Origin: Ipomoea triloba
Taxonomy: Eukaryota; Streptophyta; Magnoliopsida; Solanales; Convolvulaceae
Length of the DNA: 64,000 bases
Reading direction: 5' to 3'
NCBI RefSeq assembly: GCF_003576645.1
Contig: NC_044916.1
Coordinates: 26,066,484 to 26,130,483 of the forward strand
The notes under the pieces are model-generated. The model was not told where the DNA came from. It ran no database searches and worked only from the letters and a program-made list of their open reading frames with translations. This document shows positions 13,948 to 25,878 of this stretch, piece by piece (position 1 is the stretch's first letter; each line of letters starts with the position of its first letter). The position numbers were made by a program, and so were the translations under genes.

Positions 13948-13985
13948 TTATTTCACTCAAAACGACACCGTTTTGAGTGAAATAA
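13948..13985. repeat. perfect 17-bp inverted repeat with 4-base loop
   Basis: Arms at 13948-13964 and 13969-13985 are exact reverse complements (TTATTTCACTCAAAACG) around an ACAC loop. The core AAACGACACCGTTT is of the kind found in Mutator-like element ends. It lies next to a poly-T run. Confidence 0.85.
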
Positions 13986-15770
13986 TCCTAAATTGTTCAA
14001 ACTCTAGATTCAAAATTTCATAACTCTATATTCATAATTTCATAACTCTATTTTCAATAGTATAACACAATTTCTAAATCTATATAACAAAAATGTGAAT
14101 ATATAGAGTTCAAAATTTTTGGATATTGAGTAATGTAATTTCGTATATTGAGATCTAAAATTGTGAATATAAAGTTTTAAAATTGTGAACATGGACCTGG
14201 GTCCATCTTGCAAGCTGGACCTTGGTCCATACCATAATTTGTCTTTTTTTTTTGTTAGTTAATTTTACAATACTAAGTAGTACTGAGTACAAATGTAGAC
14301 TATTATAAATAGAAAATGGTAATGTAATTTGTTTTAAATAATGAAAATAACATTACTTTTCTACTTAAGAAAATAAAATTATTATTCTATTTATAACCAA
14401 AAAAAATGTTATAGGCCTTTTTATTTATAAAAGTCAACATTCTTATTATCAGGTATTTTAAAGTTTTCACTCATTTGGTATTATCGAAATATATGTATAT
14501 AATTTAAGAAATGCATCAAATATCGAATCCTATAATTATGAATTATGTTTTAAAAAAAATATTAACAAAATATTTGGTTTGACTTTAAAGTTTAAACCAT
14601 TAAAGTGAGTAAATGAAATAGGAATAACTTAGAATTCAATTGCCTTTTATTCAAATGTACTCACAACTATTTACAAGTAGAGCATTTATTGTCCAAAAAA
14701 GAAAATTCAAATTTGAGAAAAATAAAATCAAATTTTTGTTGGAAAAATATATGTATAAATATTATTTTTTTGTTAGTAGTTTGTTTTACAAAAAATAAAA
14801 AATAAAAAATCATGTTCTGATGTAGCCTAGGAAAATAAAATATGAACTGAATTTTGTATTATTTATTGTGATTTAAGTTATTACCTTATGATAAAATCTA
14901 ACAATTTTACAAATATTATAAAAATTGTTGGTATGTATCATAATTCATATCATTTAAGTAAAATATCAAATCTTTTTTACAAATTCATTTGTACTTTACC
15001 AAGAAAATACAACAAAATGCATTTTATTCAAACAATTACAATATCTTACAAAGAGTTTATTCTATTTTTTATTTATTGGTTGTAATCTATAGTAAGATCT
15101 TTACTCATGGCACATCACTTATCTTTTCCCTTTTTAGTCACTAATTTATAAAATGTTACACTACTAGTCTAAAATATTCAAAATGCTATTAAATATTATA
15201 TTGCAAAATTTGATAAAATTTCTACAAATAAATGTATCTCGTACATTTTAACTAAAATTGGAATGATTTTTTAAATTTATGACTAAAAGTCTAAAAATGA
15301 AACTAAAATTAAAAATCATAAGTAGAAATATCATTATACTCAATTGACCAAAAGCAAAATAAAATTAAGAAAATAGCACTTTTGATCTCTGAGCAATAGT
15401 TGAATTATAGACTCAATCTCTCAATTAAAACGTATGTTTATTTTTGACCCATCAATTATTATTGAAATAACGTTTTCAGTTCTTGTTATAAGGTTTTTAT
15501 TAATTTATGATGGAATTTCAATACAATATCTAAAATGGTAGAACTATTTTAAAATTTACATACCATCTTCCTCTTTAATTTTTATATGTTTATGATTTCC
15601 TTTCTTTACATGATTAATCTTTATTTGTTTGTCACAATTGATTTTCCGTTTACATTTATGTCATTCCACCGTTAACAAAAATGATTAACACATAATTTAA
15701 TCATTAAATTATCTTGTTCCCAATATGTACTTTTTTTCCTCCATTTCGTGAAGAATTATTTTTAATTATA

Positions 15771-16252
15771 GAGTTAATTCCACTAGAGGTCCTCATCTTT
15801 GGTGGCAATTTCAAATTTAGTCACACACTATTGTTTTTGCTATTTAACATCCTAGACTATTATTTTTTGGGCACTTTTAGTCATTCTCATGATTTTTTCT
15901 ATTTTTAATAATGACATTTTTGTCTCTTCATATTATTCTTTTGTTATTTTTTTCAGTTTCAACCTGTTTAATTGGTTTAGGACTTTACTAAAAACCGATT
16001 GACAAATATGGTTAATTACCAAAAATCAAAGATTACCTAAAGTCCCAAATCAATTAAACCGGTTGAAATCGAAAAAATAACAAAAAAAACATGAAAAAGA
16101 CAAAAATACCCTTATTAAATTAGGAAAAGTCATGAGAATGACTAGAAATATTCAAAAGATACTAGTCCGAAATGTCAAATAACAAAAATAATTGTTTAAA
16201 ACTAAATTTAGAATTATCACAAAAAATAAAGGACCATTAATAGAACTAACTC
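15771..16252. mobile_element. long inverted-repeat (fold-back) element
   Basis: The left arm (about 15771-15985) begins GAGTTAATTC and the right arm (about 16030-16252) ends GAACTAACTC. Read in reverse complement, the right arm follows the left arm for some 210 bases with moderate divergence. The spacer is about 45 bases. The same end sequence begins related repeats at 46434 (minus) and 46539-46867. It ends about 130 bases before the TTL TATA box. Confidence 0.75.
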
Positions 16253-16384
16253 TTAATTAAATGATGAAAATACATATTAGTCTTCTTTATTAACAATGGA
16301 AATGACAAAAAAAAAAAAAGTGATAATAAATGTCCTAATGTTGGAAGATACAGGAAGAATTGTCTCGTGACTCAGCAGGGGAAA

Positions 16385-16392
16385 TATAAAAG
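16385..16392 (+). promoter_or_regulatory. TATA box of the TTL gene
   Basis: TATAAAAG, about 420 bases before the start codon, followed by a long CT-rich leader (16410-16660) typical of plant 5' UTRs. Transcription probably starts near 16415-16420; this is inferred. Confidence 0.55.
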
Positions 16393-16649
16393 GGAAAAAG
16401 AAAAAAATAAAAAAGCTCTCTTTTTTCTCTTTCTCTCTCGCACTGTAAAACCTCTTCTCTCTCCTCAAAACAGGATCTCTTTCTTTCTCTCTCCTCTTCT
16501 CCTTCTGAGGTCTTGCCACCACCACCACCATCTATCCACCTCTCTTCTTCTTCTCAACCCTCACATTCATTCTTTGCTTCGCCCTTTTATATCACGAGAT
16601 CCCTTTCCCTTTCTCTCTGACTCTCTCCCTTCTATATCTCTCTCTGTGT

Positions 16650-16769
16650 ATGTCTTTTTCAGAGCTTCTTCGGACATTGCCGCGGGTTCCCGGTGATAAG
16701 AGAGAAGTGAAGATATACACAGTGAAATTTCTATCCATATATACACACACATTGGGTGTGTGTATATAG
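16650..16769 (+). promoter_or_regulatory. 39-codon upstream ORF in the TTL leader
   Basis: This ATG is the only one between the probable transcription start and the main start codon. It opens a 39-codon frame ending in TAG at 16767-16769, 35 bases before the main ATG. Its context is weak (T at -3, T at +4), whereas the main ATG has A at -3 and G at +4. Leaky scanning or reinitiation would therefore be expected if the leader is not spliced. Confidence 0.6.
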
Positions 16770-16804
16770 TGAGAGAGAGAAAAAGAATAATAAGGGATTT
16801 GAAG

Positions 16805-19800
16805 ATGGCGCATTCTAGGAAGGGATCCATTTCTGGGGCTGATGGGTTGGGTGATCGGTTCAAGAACTCGCTGAGATGCAATGAACCGGAAATTGATAAG
16901 CCGGATTTTAGGGAACTCGATCTGGGCTCGCCGGTCTCGCCGTTGCTTTTTCGCCGGAGAGGGACTAGTTCTTCCACCGCTACAACCACAAGTAGTAGCT
17001 CTAGCTCGTCTGGATCGGTTTCGGGTCGGAATGGGTCGAACCCGGTTCAGAAGCGGTCCGATTTGAACCACTCCGGTGAGCTATCGGGCTCGGTGGATAG
17101 TTCACCGACGGCGCGTGGGTCCAAACCGGGCTATGCGAAGTCTGATTCCGGCGGTTCCCACCCGCTAATCTACTCCGGAGCCAGCTCTCCGGCTTTGAAT
17201 ACTCTCCCGGCCGGTAACATCTGCCCGTCCGGCAGGGTTCTGACGACCGGCATGGCCAACCGGGCCACCAAGAACGATGTTTTGGGGTCTGGGACTGTGA
17301 ATTATGGCCATGGCAGCATAATGCGGGGCGGTGGGGTCCACAAATCGAGTGGTGCTAGTAGTACCGGACTACCCACAAACTCGAAAGGATTTGTGGTTGG
17401 AGAGACAGTGAAGGGTGGAATGCGAAATGATCCAGAGGAGTTGAAGTTGATGGGGAATGAGCACTACAAGAAGGGTCAGTATTCCGAGGCTTTGAATCTT
17501 TACGAAAAGGCCATTGCGATTTCACCCAGAAATGCAGCCTACCATTGTAATCGGGCGGCAGCATTGATTGCTCTAAAGCGGGTAGATGAAGCATTGAGGG
17601 AATGTGAGGAAGCTATTAGATTGGATCAAGGATATGTAAGAGCCCACCATCGATTAGGATCTTTGTTTCTTAGGTAAGCCAAATTAAGCTTTAGCTTTTG
17701 CTCCAAAGTTCAAATCTTTATGCATGTTTTTCTTATTGGTTTCAGAACATCTTGTCTGGCTATGTTAACTTATTTGAATTGGCATGTTGGACTGTAAAAT
17801 GTGTAAACTCTGCAAAAATGTTGATTTGGACATTTGGTATGCTGACTGGTTTTGTGAATGCAAATGCAAGTTGTGTGAAATGTGATGTGAGATTATCTAT
17901 ATCTGCATTAATATGACTGGTTGTTGTTCACCCTTGTGTACTTGTGATTCCTACATATCTTTTCTGTCTTTGAATTTTCTGTGATGGTATTTGGATGTGT
18001 TAAAATGTGTAAATTCTTAACATTATTCAGTTTTGATACATTGATCTTAGGTTCTTTGACTAGTTTTGTGAATACAGACATGTAATCTGTGAAATGTGAC
18101 AATTATTGATCAGCGATGGGTTGGTGTGTGTGACTGGTAGTTGCTCGCCCTTTGTGGGATCGGGTTCATTTTGGTGATCTCTTCAGTTGATAAGTTTGCT
18201 TGTTTTCGATTGTTGTGTCATTGTTACTATTAGACAGTCTAATTTCTCGGTAAATATGGAGGAGTTCACTTTGAGGCTAGAAATTAACTTTTATGAAGCA
18301 TGAGTTAATTTGTGGATTAGACTGGATGTTATGTAAATCCTCCTTCTCTGGGTAGATAACGTCCTGCTTAAATTGTACTAAGTAGTTAGTTTTGCAAACA
18401 AATTACAAAATCCAATCTTTTTCATTCTTGGGTCATTGCTTATTTTCTACTGAGTTGTAAGCGATCTAATTCATCTAAGGATTGCAGTTTAGGACAGGTT
18501 GAAAATGCCAGACGACACATGTGTTTAGCGGGCCACCAGCCAGATCACGTTGAAGTGACGAAGTTGGAGAGGGTGGAGAAACATATAGGAAAATGCAACG
18601 ATGCCAGGAGACTCGGAGATTGGAGGAGTATGTTGAGGGAAGCTGACGCTGCAATTGCCTCTGGAGCCGATGCATCTCCTCAGGTAAGGGCATTGCTCAA
18701 AGCGTAGTATTTTCGGTAAAGGTGATTCATGGAAAGGTTTTCAGCGCTATCTGATTTAGTTAAATTGAATTTGCAGCTATTTGCTTGTAGAGCCGAAGCG
18801 CTTCTAAAGCTCTCCCAATTAGATGATGCTGACTCAAGCCTATCGAATGTTCCTCAAATAAAGCCGATAACTGCTTCCTACACCCAGTCAAAGATTTTCG
18901 GGATGCTTTCTGAAGCGTATCTATTATTTGTACGGGCACAGGTTGAATTGGCGCTTGGAAGGTGAGTTTGGAATCGTAAGCTTTGCCCAACAAGAATAAG
19001 GATTCGAGAGGTACATGAGAATGGATTATGACTATTGCAGGTTTGGAAATGCACTTTCAGCCATCGAGAAAGCTGGGCAGATCGACTCGAGAAACATCGA
19101 AGTTTCGCTTTTACTCAGCAATGTGCGATTGGTTAGCCAAGCTCGCATACGTGGCAATGACCTATTTAAATCTGAAAGGTATACTGAAGCTTGTGCAGCA
19201 TATGGGGACGGCCTCAGGCTTGACCCGTCAAATTCAGTTCTGTACTGCAATCGAGCAGCTTGCTGGTATAAACTCGGGCAATGGGAAAAATCTGTCGGTG
19301 ACTGCAATCAAGCTCTCCATATCCAGCCAAAGTATACCAAAGCCCTCCTCCGAAGGGCTGCCTCAAACATGAAGGTAAACTGCTACAATTTTTTTTTTTT
19401 AAGAATTATTTCTTTTTCTTTTTGATGGTCTCGTGCTTTTATGTACGATGATTACAAAAGTTCTTAAATGTGGCTATAGCTTGAGCTATGGGCTGAAGCT
19501 GTAAGAGATTATGAAGTCTTGAGGAGGGAGCTTCCACACGATAATGAAGTTGCCGAATCTTTGTTACATGCTCGAGGTGCACTTAAGAAATCCAGGGGGG
19601 AAGAGGTTCATAATTCGAAGTTCGGTGGAGAGATTGAAATTGTTTCGGGCCTCGAACAGTTTCGAGCTGCAATTTTATCTCCTGGTAGGTTTTTCCCATG
19701 ATAATTCATTTGCCCTTTTCTTATTCCAATGACCAAGCATTTACAGTAAGAAATTGCAGGAGTATCGGTGGTTCATTTTAAAGCAGCTTCCAATGTACAG

Positions 19801-20181
19801 TGCTGGGAGATATCCGCATTCTTGGATACATTGTGTAGCAAATATCGGTCCATAAATTTTCTCAAGGTACAATACTAGACATAGTATGATCTATTTATTG
19901 TTTGATGGGGATATGCTTTTCTTCACAATAGATGGAGTCATGGAGAAAATGGAGTGCGAGTAGATTTTTCATAGTTCCAAACATAATATGAAAATGTAAA
20001 ATTTGTTTCTTCGTTTTTTTAATTGAAGGTGGATGTCGAAGACTGCCCAGTACTTGCTAATGCCGAGAATGTTAGAATTGTACCAACGTTCAAAATTTAC
20101 AAGAAGGGCGAGCGGGTGAAGGATCTGGTCTGCCCGAGTCCCGAGGAGTTGGAGTCTTTGGTGAGGCATTACTGTATTTAG
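16805..20181 (+). CDS. TTL: TPR repeat-containing thioredoxin-like protein (TTL family)
   Basis: Seven exons join in frame: 16805-17673, 18488-18683, 18777-18961, 19041-19374, 19480-19684, 19760-19866 and 20029-20181. They give 682 aa, close to the roughly 690-700 aa of Arabidopsis TTL1/TTL3. Residues 1-200 are Ser/Gly-rich and probably disordered. A first TPR block spans about 211-289 ([14 protein letters not shown]), a second about 450-560 ([14 protein letters not shown]), and a thioredoxin-like fold fills about 575-682. The usual CxxC is absent (CWEIS is seen), as is known for the family, so a scaffold role rather than a redox role is expected. Plant TTL proteins act in brassinosteroid signalling, cellulose synthase regulation and osmotic-stress responses, as cytosolic or membrane-recruited scaffolds. 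The first in-frame ATG, in strong context, sets the start. The subfamily member is not resolved. Confidence 0.93.
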
Positions 20182-20849
20182 AACTCGATCACAGATTTAC
20201 TTCTCGTTCCTCACATTTTCAGCCTTCGTTCCCTCATGCTTCCCGAGCCCAGCCCCAGTTTAGCGGGATTATACAAGAATTGTTTGTTGTTCCGACGACC
20301 TAATAATCTTATTAGGAACCATTTCGATCAACCTAAACGCTAGTGGAATTGAGACAGGTAGTTTAGCTTTTTCCTTCAAATTTATTCATTCATTCCTCCT
20401 CAATACCGTTTGGCTCCAGAATTCTTCCCATCGGTTTTTTTTCTCTTTACCTTTTTGCCCTCAAGTAGGCTGGCCTCTACATATTACATCAATCTTCACT
20501 TGTAAGGAGAGATAGTGGTGGAAATGTATGTACAATTGATTAAAAACGATATCCTTTAGTTGCACATTTAAGAGAAGCTAGTAGAGATGGCTGGCTTTAG
20601 ACTGTATATATGTGACAATATATACCAAACAGTGGAGGCCACAATGGGAGATTCCATGCCTGGCGGGTGAGTACCACACCAGGTCACTGGGCGGGCTAGT
20701 GAATGGATGAGCGTGATAATGTCGTTGAGATTGATTTTCAGGGCGGTTTCATCTTCGGTTGGTACTTCTCCGGGCTGTGAAAGAAAGAAAGAAGGGTGAA
20801 TATGATCATGTTATCGATTTTGACTGTTTCTTTGTTCAACCATTCCATC

Positions 20850-20855
20850 AATAAA
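20850..20855 (+). terminator. probable polyadenylation signal of TTL
   Basis: AATAAA about 670 bases after the TTL stop codon, followed by T-rich sequence. The 3' UTR length is inferred. Confidence 0.4.
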
Positions 20856-21065
20856 ATTGATCATTTCCTTTGTTGTTGCTTTTCTTGTTTACACATTCCT
20901 ATTGTTTTGCAGCTTTGACAATATCATGAACATGCCTAATTCAACTGTGTCTGCCTAAGCTCTATTTCTGTGTCCAAAACTGGAGGTTGTTTTGAACAGG
21001 CCGGCCATTATGTTTTTTATTTGTTCTAAAGTAAATTCTCTTCTCAATTGTTGTTAAAAATTATA

Positions 21066-21333
21066 ATGGATAGTCAACAAAGTACCCCTAGGAATCAAGA
21101 CTTAAGAAATCCTATCCTAACAGAAGAGCCTGAAAATGAAACTCAAAAAGAAGAATTCTTAAATACAATAACAAAAATTCGATTTGAAAATGGTATGTAG
21201 AAATAATAATAAAAATTATTAAAAAAAAAAAACTTTGTATTAGAAGGTATTGCAATGTTGGATTCAGGAGCATACATGAATTGTGTGGGAGAAAGATTGA
21301 TCCCTTCAAAATATTTTGAAGAAACTAAACAAT
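21066..21333 (+). pseudogene. retroelement or caulimovirid-like aspartic protease fragment, broken
   Basis: A 44-codon frame from 21066 ends in TAG; after an A-rich patch a second segment (about 21235-21333) reads through an aspartic-protease-like LDSGA motif followed by a Cys and a KYFE segment, then a stop. The order and spacing resemble the protease region of plant pararetrovirus-like polyproteins annotated in many plant genomes. Only this scrap survives, interrupted by in-frame stops and a frame break, with no reverse transcriptase nearby. A Gypsy-type origin is an alternative. It lies between two convergent host genes. Confidence 0.45.
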
Positions 21334-21338
21334 AGGGG

Positions 21339-21490
21339 TGTTTGGTAAATAGTTGTCCTATAGCGGATAGTTGATTGGGTTAGTAAGTTTGATTAGTTGA
21401 TAATATTAGCGATGTTTGGTATATTAATTGTTAGTTGTTTTAGTCTTTTGGAGCAATAGACCGTTACAGGGCAAATGGTGCCTCGCATGT
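21339..21490. repeat. MITE-like repeat beginning GGGTGTTTGGT
   Basis: GGGTGTTTGGTAAATAGTTG, then GATTGGGTTAGT and GTTTGGTATATTAATTGTTAG, parallel the arrangement at 25005-25330, consistent with a hAT-like MITE family. Boundaries are approximate. Confidence 0.45.
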
Positions 21491-22022
21491 AGCTTTTATT
21501 GGGTAGTTTTGCAAGTCTAAATAATTGAGGGCAATTGTTCGACCCAAATGCTTCCAGCGTCTACATAGGGAATAGTTCAATATCATTACATTACATGTGC
21601 ATATCACATTCAACTAAAAACAGGCCAAACCAAGAAAAAAAGGGACAAGTACCTCTAAGGCTAAAAACAACAATGAAAACAAATATTCCCAACACATAAT
21701 CTAACTGAAAAATCACTGCGACCATATCATCATTACATATTTCATATATCATTACAAATTTAACAAAGGACTCACCGGCCGGAAAATGGACACATTTCAA
21801 GGGTCCGTAACCCTTGGTGAGCCTTTATATTTTAGTTGATACAATAAAATTTCGAGGGCTGGGGAAACAATTATCTAGCAGTAACTTGAATGACTAAATA
21901 GTTCAAACAATATTTTTGGTTTGTTCCAAACATGATCATTTCTTGAGGCACCCCATTTTAATTCAACAGTTAATAGAGTACATTGCACATTTTGTTATTT
22001 CAAAGTGCTTCATTGGCAAAGT

Positions 22023-24687
22023 TCAGGCACCACTAGCATAAAGGCGAGTCCATTCTTTTGCTGCAAAAATACAATAAAAAAGAATCAATGACTATTGCTA
22101 GTAGAACTTTTCAGTTTGACATGCCCAATAAAAAATGTGAAAGCACCTGTTTCAACAGCTTCAACCTCATTTGTCTTCCAATGTTTTGCAATGTTTTCAG
22201 AAAGTGGATCGTCTGGATTTGGAGCACTCAAAAGTGCTTGAATGCTGAAACAACAATATTTAGATTGCATAAAACCACTATGGAATGCATCACCAACACT
22301 TAATGTAGTCTTCAACCAGAGATTTCACAACAATTTCGTATTCTCAAAATGCCATCATTTTCCTAATGCTTCTGATAGTCACTAACTAAAAACAAAAGAT
22401 GGAGGAACTTCAATACCTCAAAAGTACAGTACGAATCTGAAGAGCAGGACTCCACTTGTCTTTGAGAATATCAAGACAGATCCTTCCAAGCTGCACAGAG
22501 ATTCAATCCATGAACAAAAATTACAGATCAACTGAAAAGGAATTAGATGATGAATGATTACAACAAACCTTATCAATATTAGGGTGGTAGATTTTGGTGA
22601 GGAACCGAACCTGGAAAAAGATGGACATTCATGAATATTATCATCAACACCATAATATGAAAAAGTGCCCTCAGAGCAAGAAAACATATTCACAGTAAGG
22701 TAATCAAGCATTATACTTCGTGCGCAGCAGAACAGTCACAGTAAGGTCATAGCTAGTGATACTGGCAATTGGCATTGTTGCTCAAAGGACAACCATATGT
22801 ATAAGAATACGGTTAATGGCAGGTATAATATACAGCTAGGTGCATACTTAGTATGCAGTGGAAATTCCTAACAAGCAAAGCAGTAATTGCAAAGAGTGCA
22901 CAATCAGGTAAACAGTGAATCAGAATTAGGATTCAGCAGGAACATGGAAAACCCATTCAGTATATAAGAACTAGAAATGTGATATGCTTCAAAATAGCAT
23001 AGAAATCCAATCACAGTATAACAAGAGTTTCGGTATTATCTAGCTAATGATCCATTAAAGTTTTCTATGCAGAATATTCAGTAAATAAGAGAAGTATTCA
23101 GGTGGGCATAATTAATCACTTGCCCAAATCAAAATTTTTTCATTCATAAAACCAAAGAACACTGCTATAACAGAGAGTAAACAATCCTAGAGGGTACAGC
23201 TTGCAAAGTAGTCAAATATTGACAGCTGAAAGAAACTGTGCAAGCAGTTGATTTTTTTAAATTTGTTGAAATACCTTTGGAGCAGCCATTGGGTACTCTT
23301 CAGGCAAAAACAATTCCAGCTTGAAAACACCACCTACAGAGAAAATTAAGTGAAACAAAAGAACAGTCAAGGAGAGTTCAGTAAAAAGAAATCATATTCA
23401 GTATTTTCTGAACTGCTATCCTTTTAAAAATACAAAGAACACAGATGGGTCAAAACCTAACAAGATCAAATCCATGGCCCCATTTATTAGGATGCCAACA
23501 CTAAACTGCCAAAGCTTGATTTTCATTTAATTCTTATTCCAGGAGGAAAAAAAAAACCTAAAACTCAAACATATAAAAAGACATACAATAATAACATGAA
23601 GTCATGAACAGAAAGACACAAAGAATCAACCTTGATGATTATTAATCAGCAAGAGCAAACATGTTTCCATTACATGCCCAAATTTGCAATTGTTCAAGAG
23701 AAAGACCTAATTGAGACTTGAGAGTAGTAGTGCTTTATAGTAGACAAGTTTTGTAGCTTCAAAAAGGTGAGAAATATCCATGATCAGTTTAAAAATGACC
23801 TCAAGACAACAGTTATTTAGTTGCTTCAACCTCTTTGTTATCTAAATGTGAAATAAGGCCAAATAGATATCATAAAATGAGTTTTGCCAATTAAGCACAT
23901 ATACGAAATGATATGATGCATAAAAACACAGAGTCTTCACCACTCATCTACCCAGAAGAATACCAATTACCTTCATAAGGAGACTGTGTTGGACCAAGAA
24001 TCATCACATTAAAATACCGCATATTGTCTTCTGATGGAGATGCACTTATTCCCGGGGCTGCAAAAAACATCAAGAACAGTACAAAAATTCCAAAACCTCA
24101 TCAATTACAAATATGCATATCAAAATCAACATTATAAATCCACAAATAAACATGTAAGCTAAGCTTCATATCCTAAATGAGAAACAAAATACAGGAATCA
24201 CCGGCTCAAATTACACTGGCATACTATTCCATAATCTCAATAACTGAGGTGCAACACCAAAAGTTACTTTATGAACAATTCAGAAACTTCATGCTCGTAA
24301 TTCGGTTAGCAGCAGAGCTTACAAACCATTCCTAGAGGAGATAAAAACTTCGGCAAACACTATATCCACACTCAATAAGCAAGATAAACCAAAAGTTTAG
24401 AACAGACAGGCACATCGAGTACATGCGGAGAGAGAGAGATACCTGGTTCGCTAAGGAGCCGCTGTGTTTCCTAGAAGATTAGGCAACAAAAACTGGTCAG
24501 AAGATGATGAAAAGGCAAACAGCCGTAGAGAAAAGAATGATCGAATAGAAAATGTGTGGTGGAAATCGAAGTTGGTGGATGAATCAAAAAGAGTAGAGAG
24601 TGGAAGTTCATGGATGAATCGAAGGAGAGATCGAAGAAGATCGAAGCTTACCTTGATGATTCTTCGAGGGAGATTGCTGTTAGCCAT
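22023..24687 (-). CDS. UBC36: ubiquitin-conjugating enzyme E2, Ubc13 type (UBC35/UBC36-like)
   Basis: Eight exons on the minus strand: 24652-24687, 24443-24470, 23971-24057, 23275-23333, 22569-22610, 22417-22490, 22147-22244 and 22023-22060. They give 153 aa, the exact length of Arabidopsis UBC35/UBC36. The protein starts [12 protein letters not shown] and has HPN at 79-81, the active-site Cys at 89 (GRICLDIL) and the C-terminus [10 protein letters not shown]. Ubc13-type E2s pair with a Uev1/MMS2 partner to build Lys63-linked ubiquitin chains in DNA-damage tolerance, iron-deficiency root responses and immunity, in nucleus and cytosol. The first exon is only 36 nt, which makes it easy to miss; its ATG is supported by the conserved N-terminus. 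Whether it corresponds to UBC35 or UBC36 cannot be decided here. It is convergent with TTL. Confidence 0.95.
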
Positions 24688-25004
24688 TGAATTGAAGTGA
24701 ATCGCAAGATTCTTTGGGTCGGAATGTTTACGCAAGCGGGGTGAGGGTGAAGAAGTTGAGAATTGGAGACTTACCAAAGGCTTGCCAAGGGTTTGATTGA
24801 AACTTGTTTCCCTAAAAACTACTTTCTTCTTTAAACAGCTTATAGTTGTATATTACTTCAGTGCGTCATAGCGCACCTTAATCTTCTTTCTTTTCCTTTT
24901 TTTTTTTCTTTTTTTTTTGTTGGTCGTTTTTACTTTTTAATTCGAGTCCCATTACATTTTCTTTTTACTAAATTATTTTCTAATATTCGTAATTAAGCAT
25001 GGGT

Positions 25005-25330
25005 GTTAGTAAATCGTTGTTAGCTGATTGGATTAGTGTGTTGAAATAGTTAATAGGATTAGCTGATTATAGACAAATATTTGGTAATTTAATTGTTAGC
25101 TGATAGCTAATTACATATAAAATGACTTTCTCAAAAAGATGATCGAAAAATTACTTCAAGCAACTTTTTGAATTTTATCATTTTGGAACAATAAGCTGTT
25201 ATAAAAAGCTAATTAATCAAACAATCATATTAATTGTTTAACCAATTCAAACAATTAATAGTGATCAAATAAATTAAAATTGATTGATAGGTTAACTATG
25301 TTATTAAATAAGTTCTTAGTATTCATAGTA
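25005..25330. repeat. hAT-like MITE candidate
   Basis: The left side reads GGGTGTTAGTAAATCG, then GTTAGCTGATTGGATTAG, and the right side carries complementary AATTAATAGT and AACAAT motifs. It resembles 21339-21490. Target duplications are not obvious. Confidence 0.4.
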
Positions 25331-25878
25331 AAGAAAACAGTCAAAATGGATTTTGAAATTGGAATGGTCAATATAAATTTTGGTTCAAAATGAAAAAAAA
25401 AAAATGCGACTTTAGTTTCTTCTTTCTCTTCTTCATTAAATATGTCATTCCACCTCTTCTAATTTGACAACTTTGATAAGGGGGGACTCTGGCGAGACAT
25501 CAGCATCAGTCGCACGACCGATGGCTCAATTTTTTCTAAGTATAGATTGTTTATTAAAAAAAAAAAATTGCACTTAATATATACAATAACTATTAAGAAA
25601 CCCAAAGTTTAATGTATTGTGGATTTTATTTATTAGTGCATTACTTTTAATTATGAAACTAGTGAATAAATCATATTTTTTACATACTAGATATTTGTAA
25701 ATATTTTTATTTTTTAAAATATTTATATACTTCCCAATATTTTTTTTTTGAAATTACCCACTTCTTTAAAGAGATTGAGATAGAACTCAAACATAAAATC
25801 TTCCATAGGAAAATAACAATAATGTAAAATCAAACAACAAGATACTTGACAAAGATTTAAATTCTAAACCAACAAATT
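25331..25878. other. intergenic DNA, nothing recognised
   Basis: AT-rich sequence with short poly-A and poly-T runs. No gene, repeat partner or element end was recognised. Confidence 0.6.

Larger units (their letters stand above)
9546..15770. other. gene-free intergenic DNA with repeats
   Basis: No convincing coding region. The stretch contains the repeats listed separately, poly-A runs near 13147-13168 and 12117-12130, and AT-rich DNA. The short open frames across it are low-complexity and match no protein family that I recognise. Confidence 0.6.

Noticed and set aside
16367..16696. 109-codon frame ahead of TTL, and antisense frames of 140-159 codons over the leader
   Set aside because: They are low-complexity translations of the CT-rich leader; the forward one starts upstream of the TATA box and the others are antisense to TTL exon 1.
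16760..16804. 15-codon extension of TTL
   Set aside because: It starts with GTG; the first in-frame ATG, in strong context, is at 16805.
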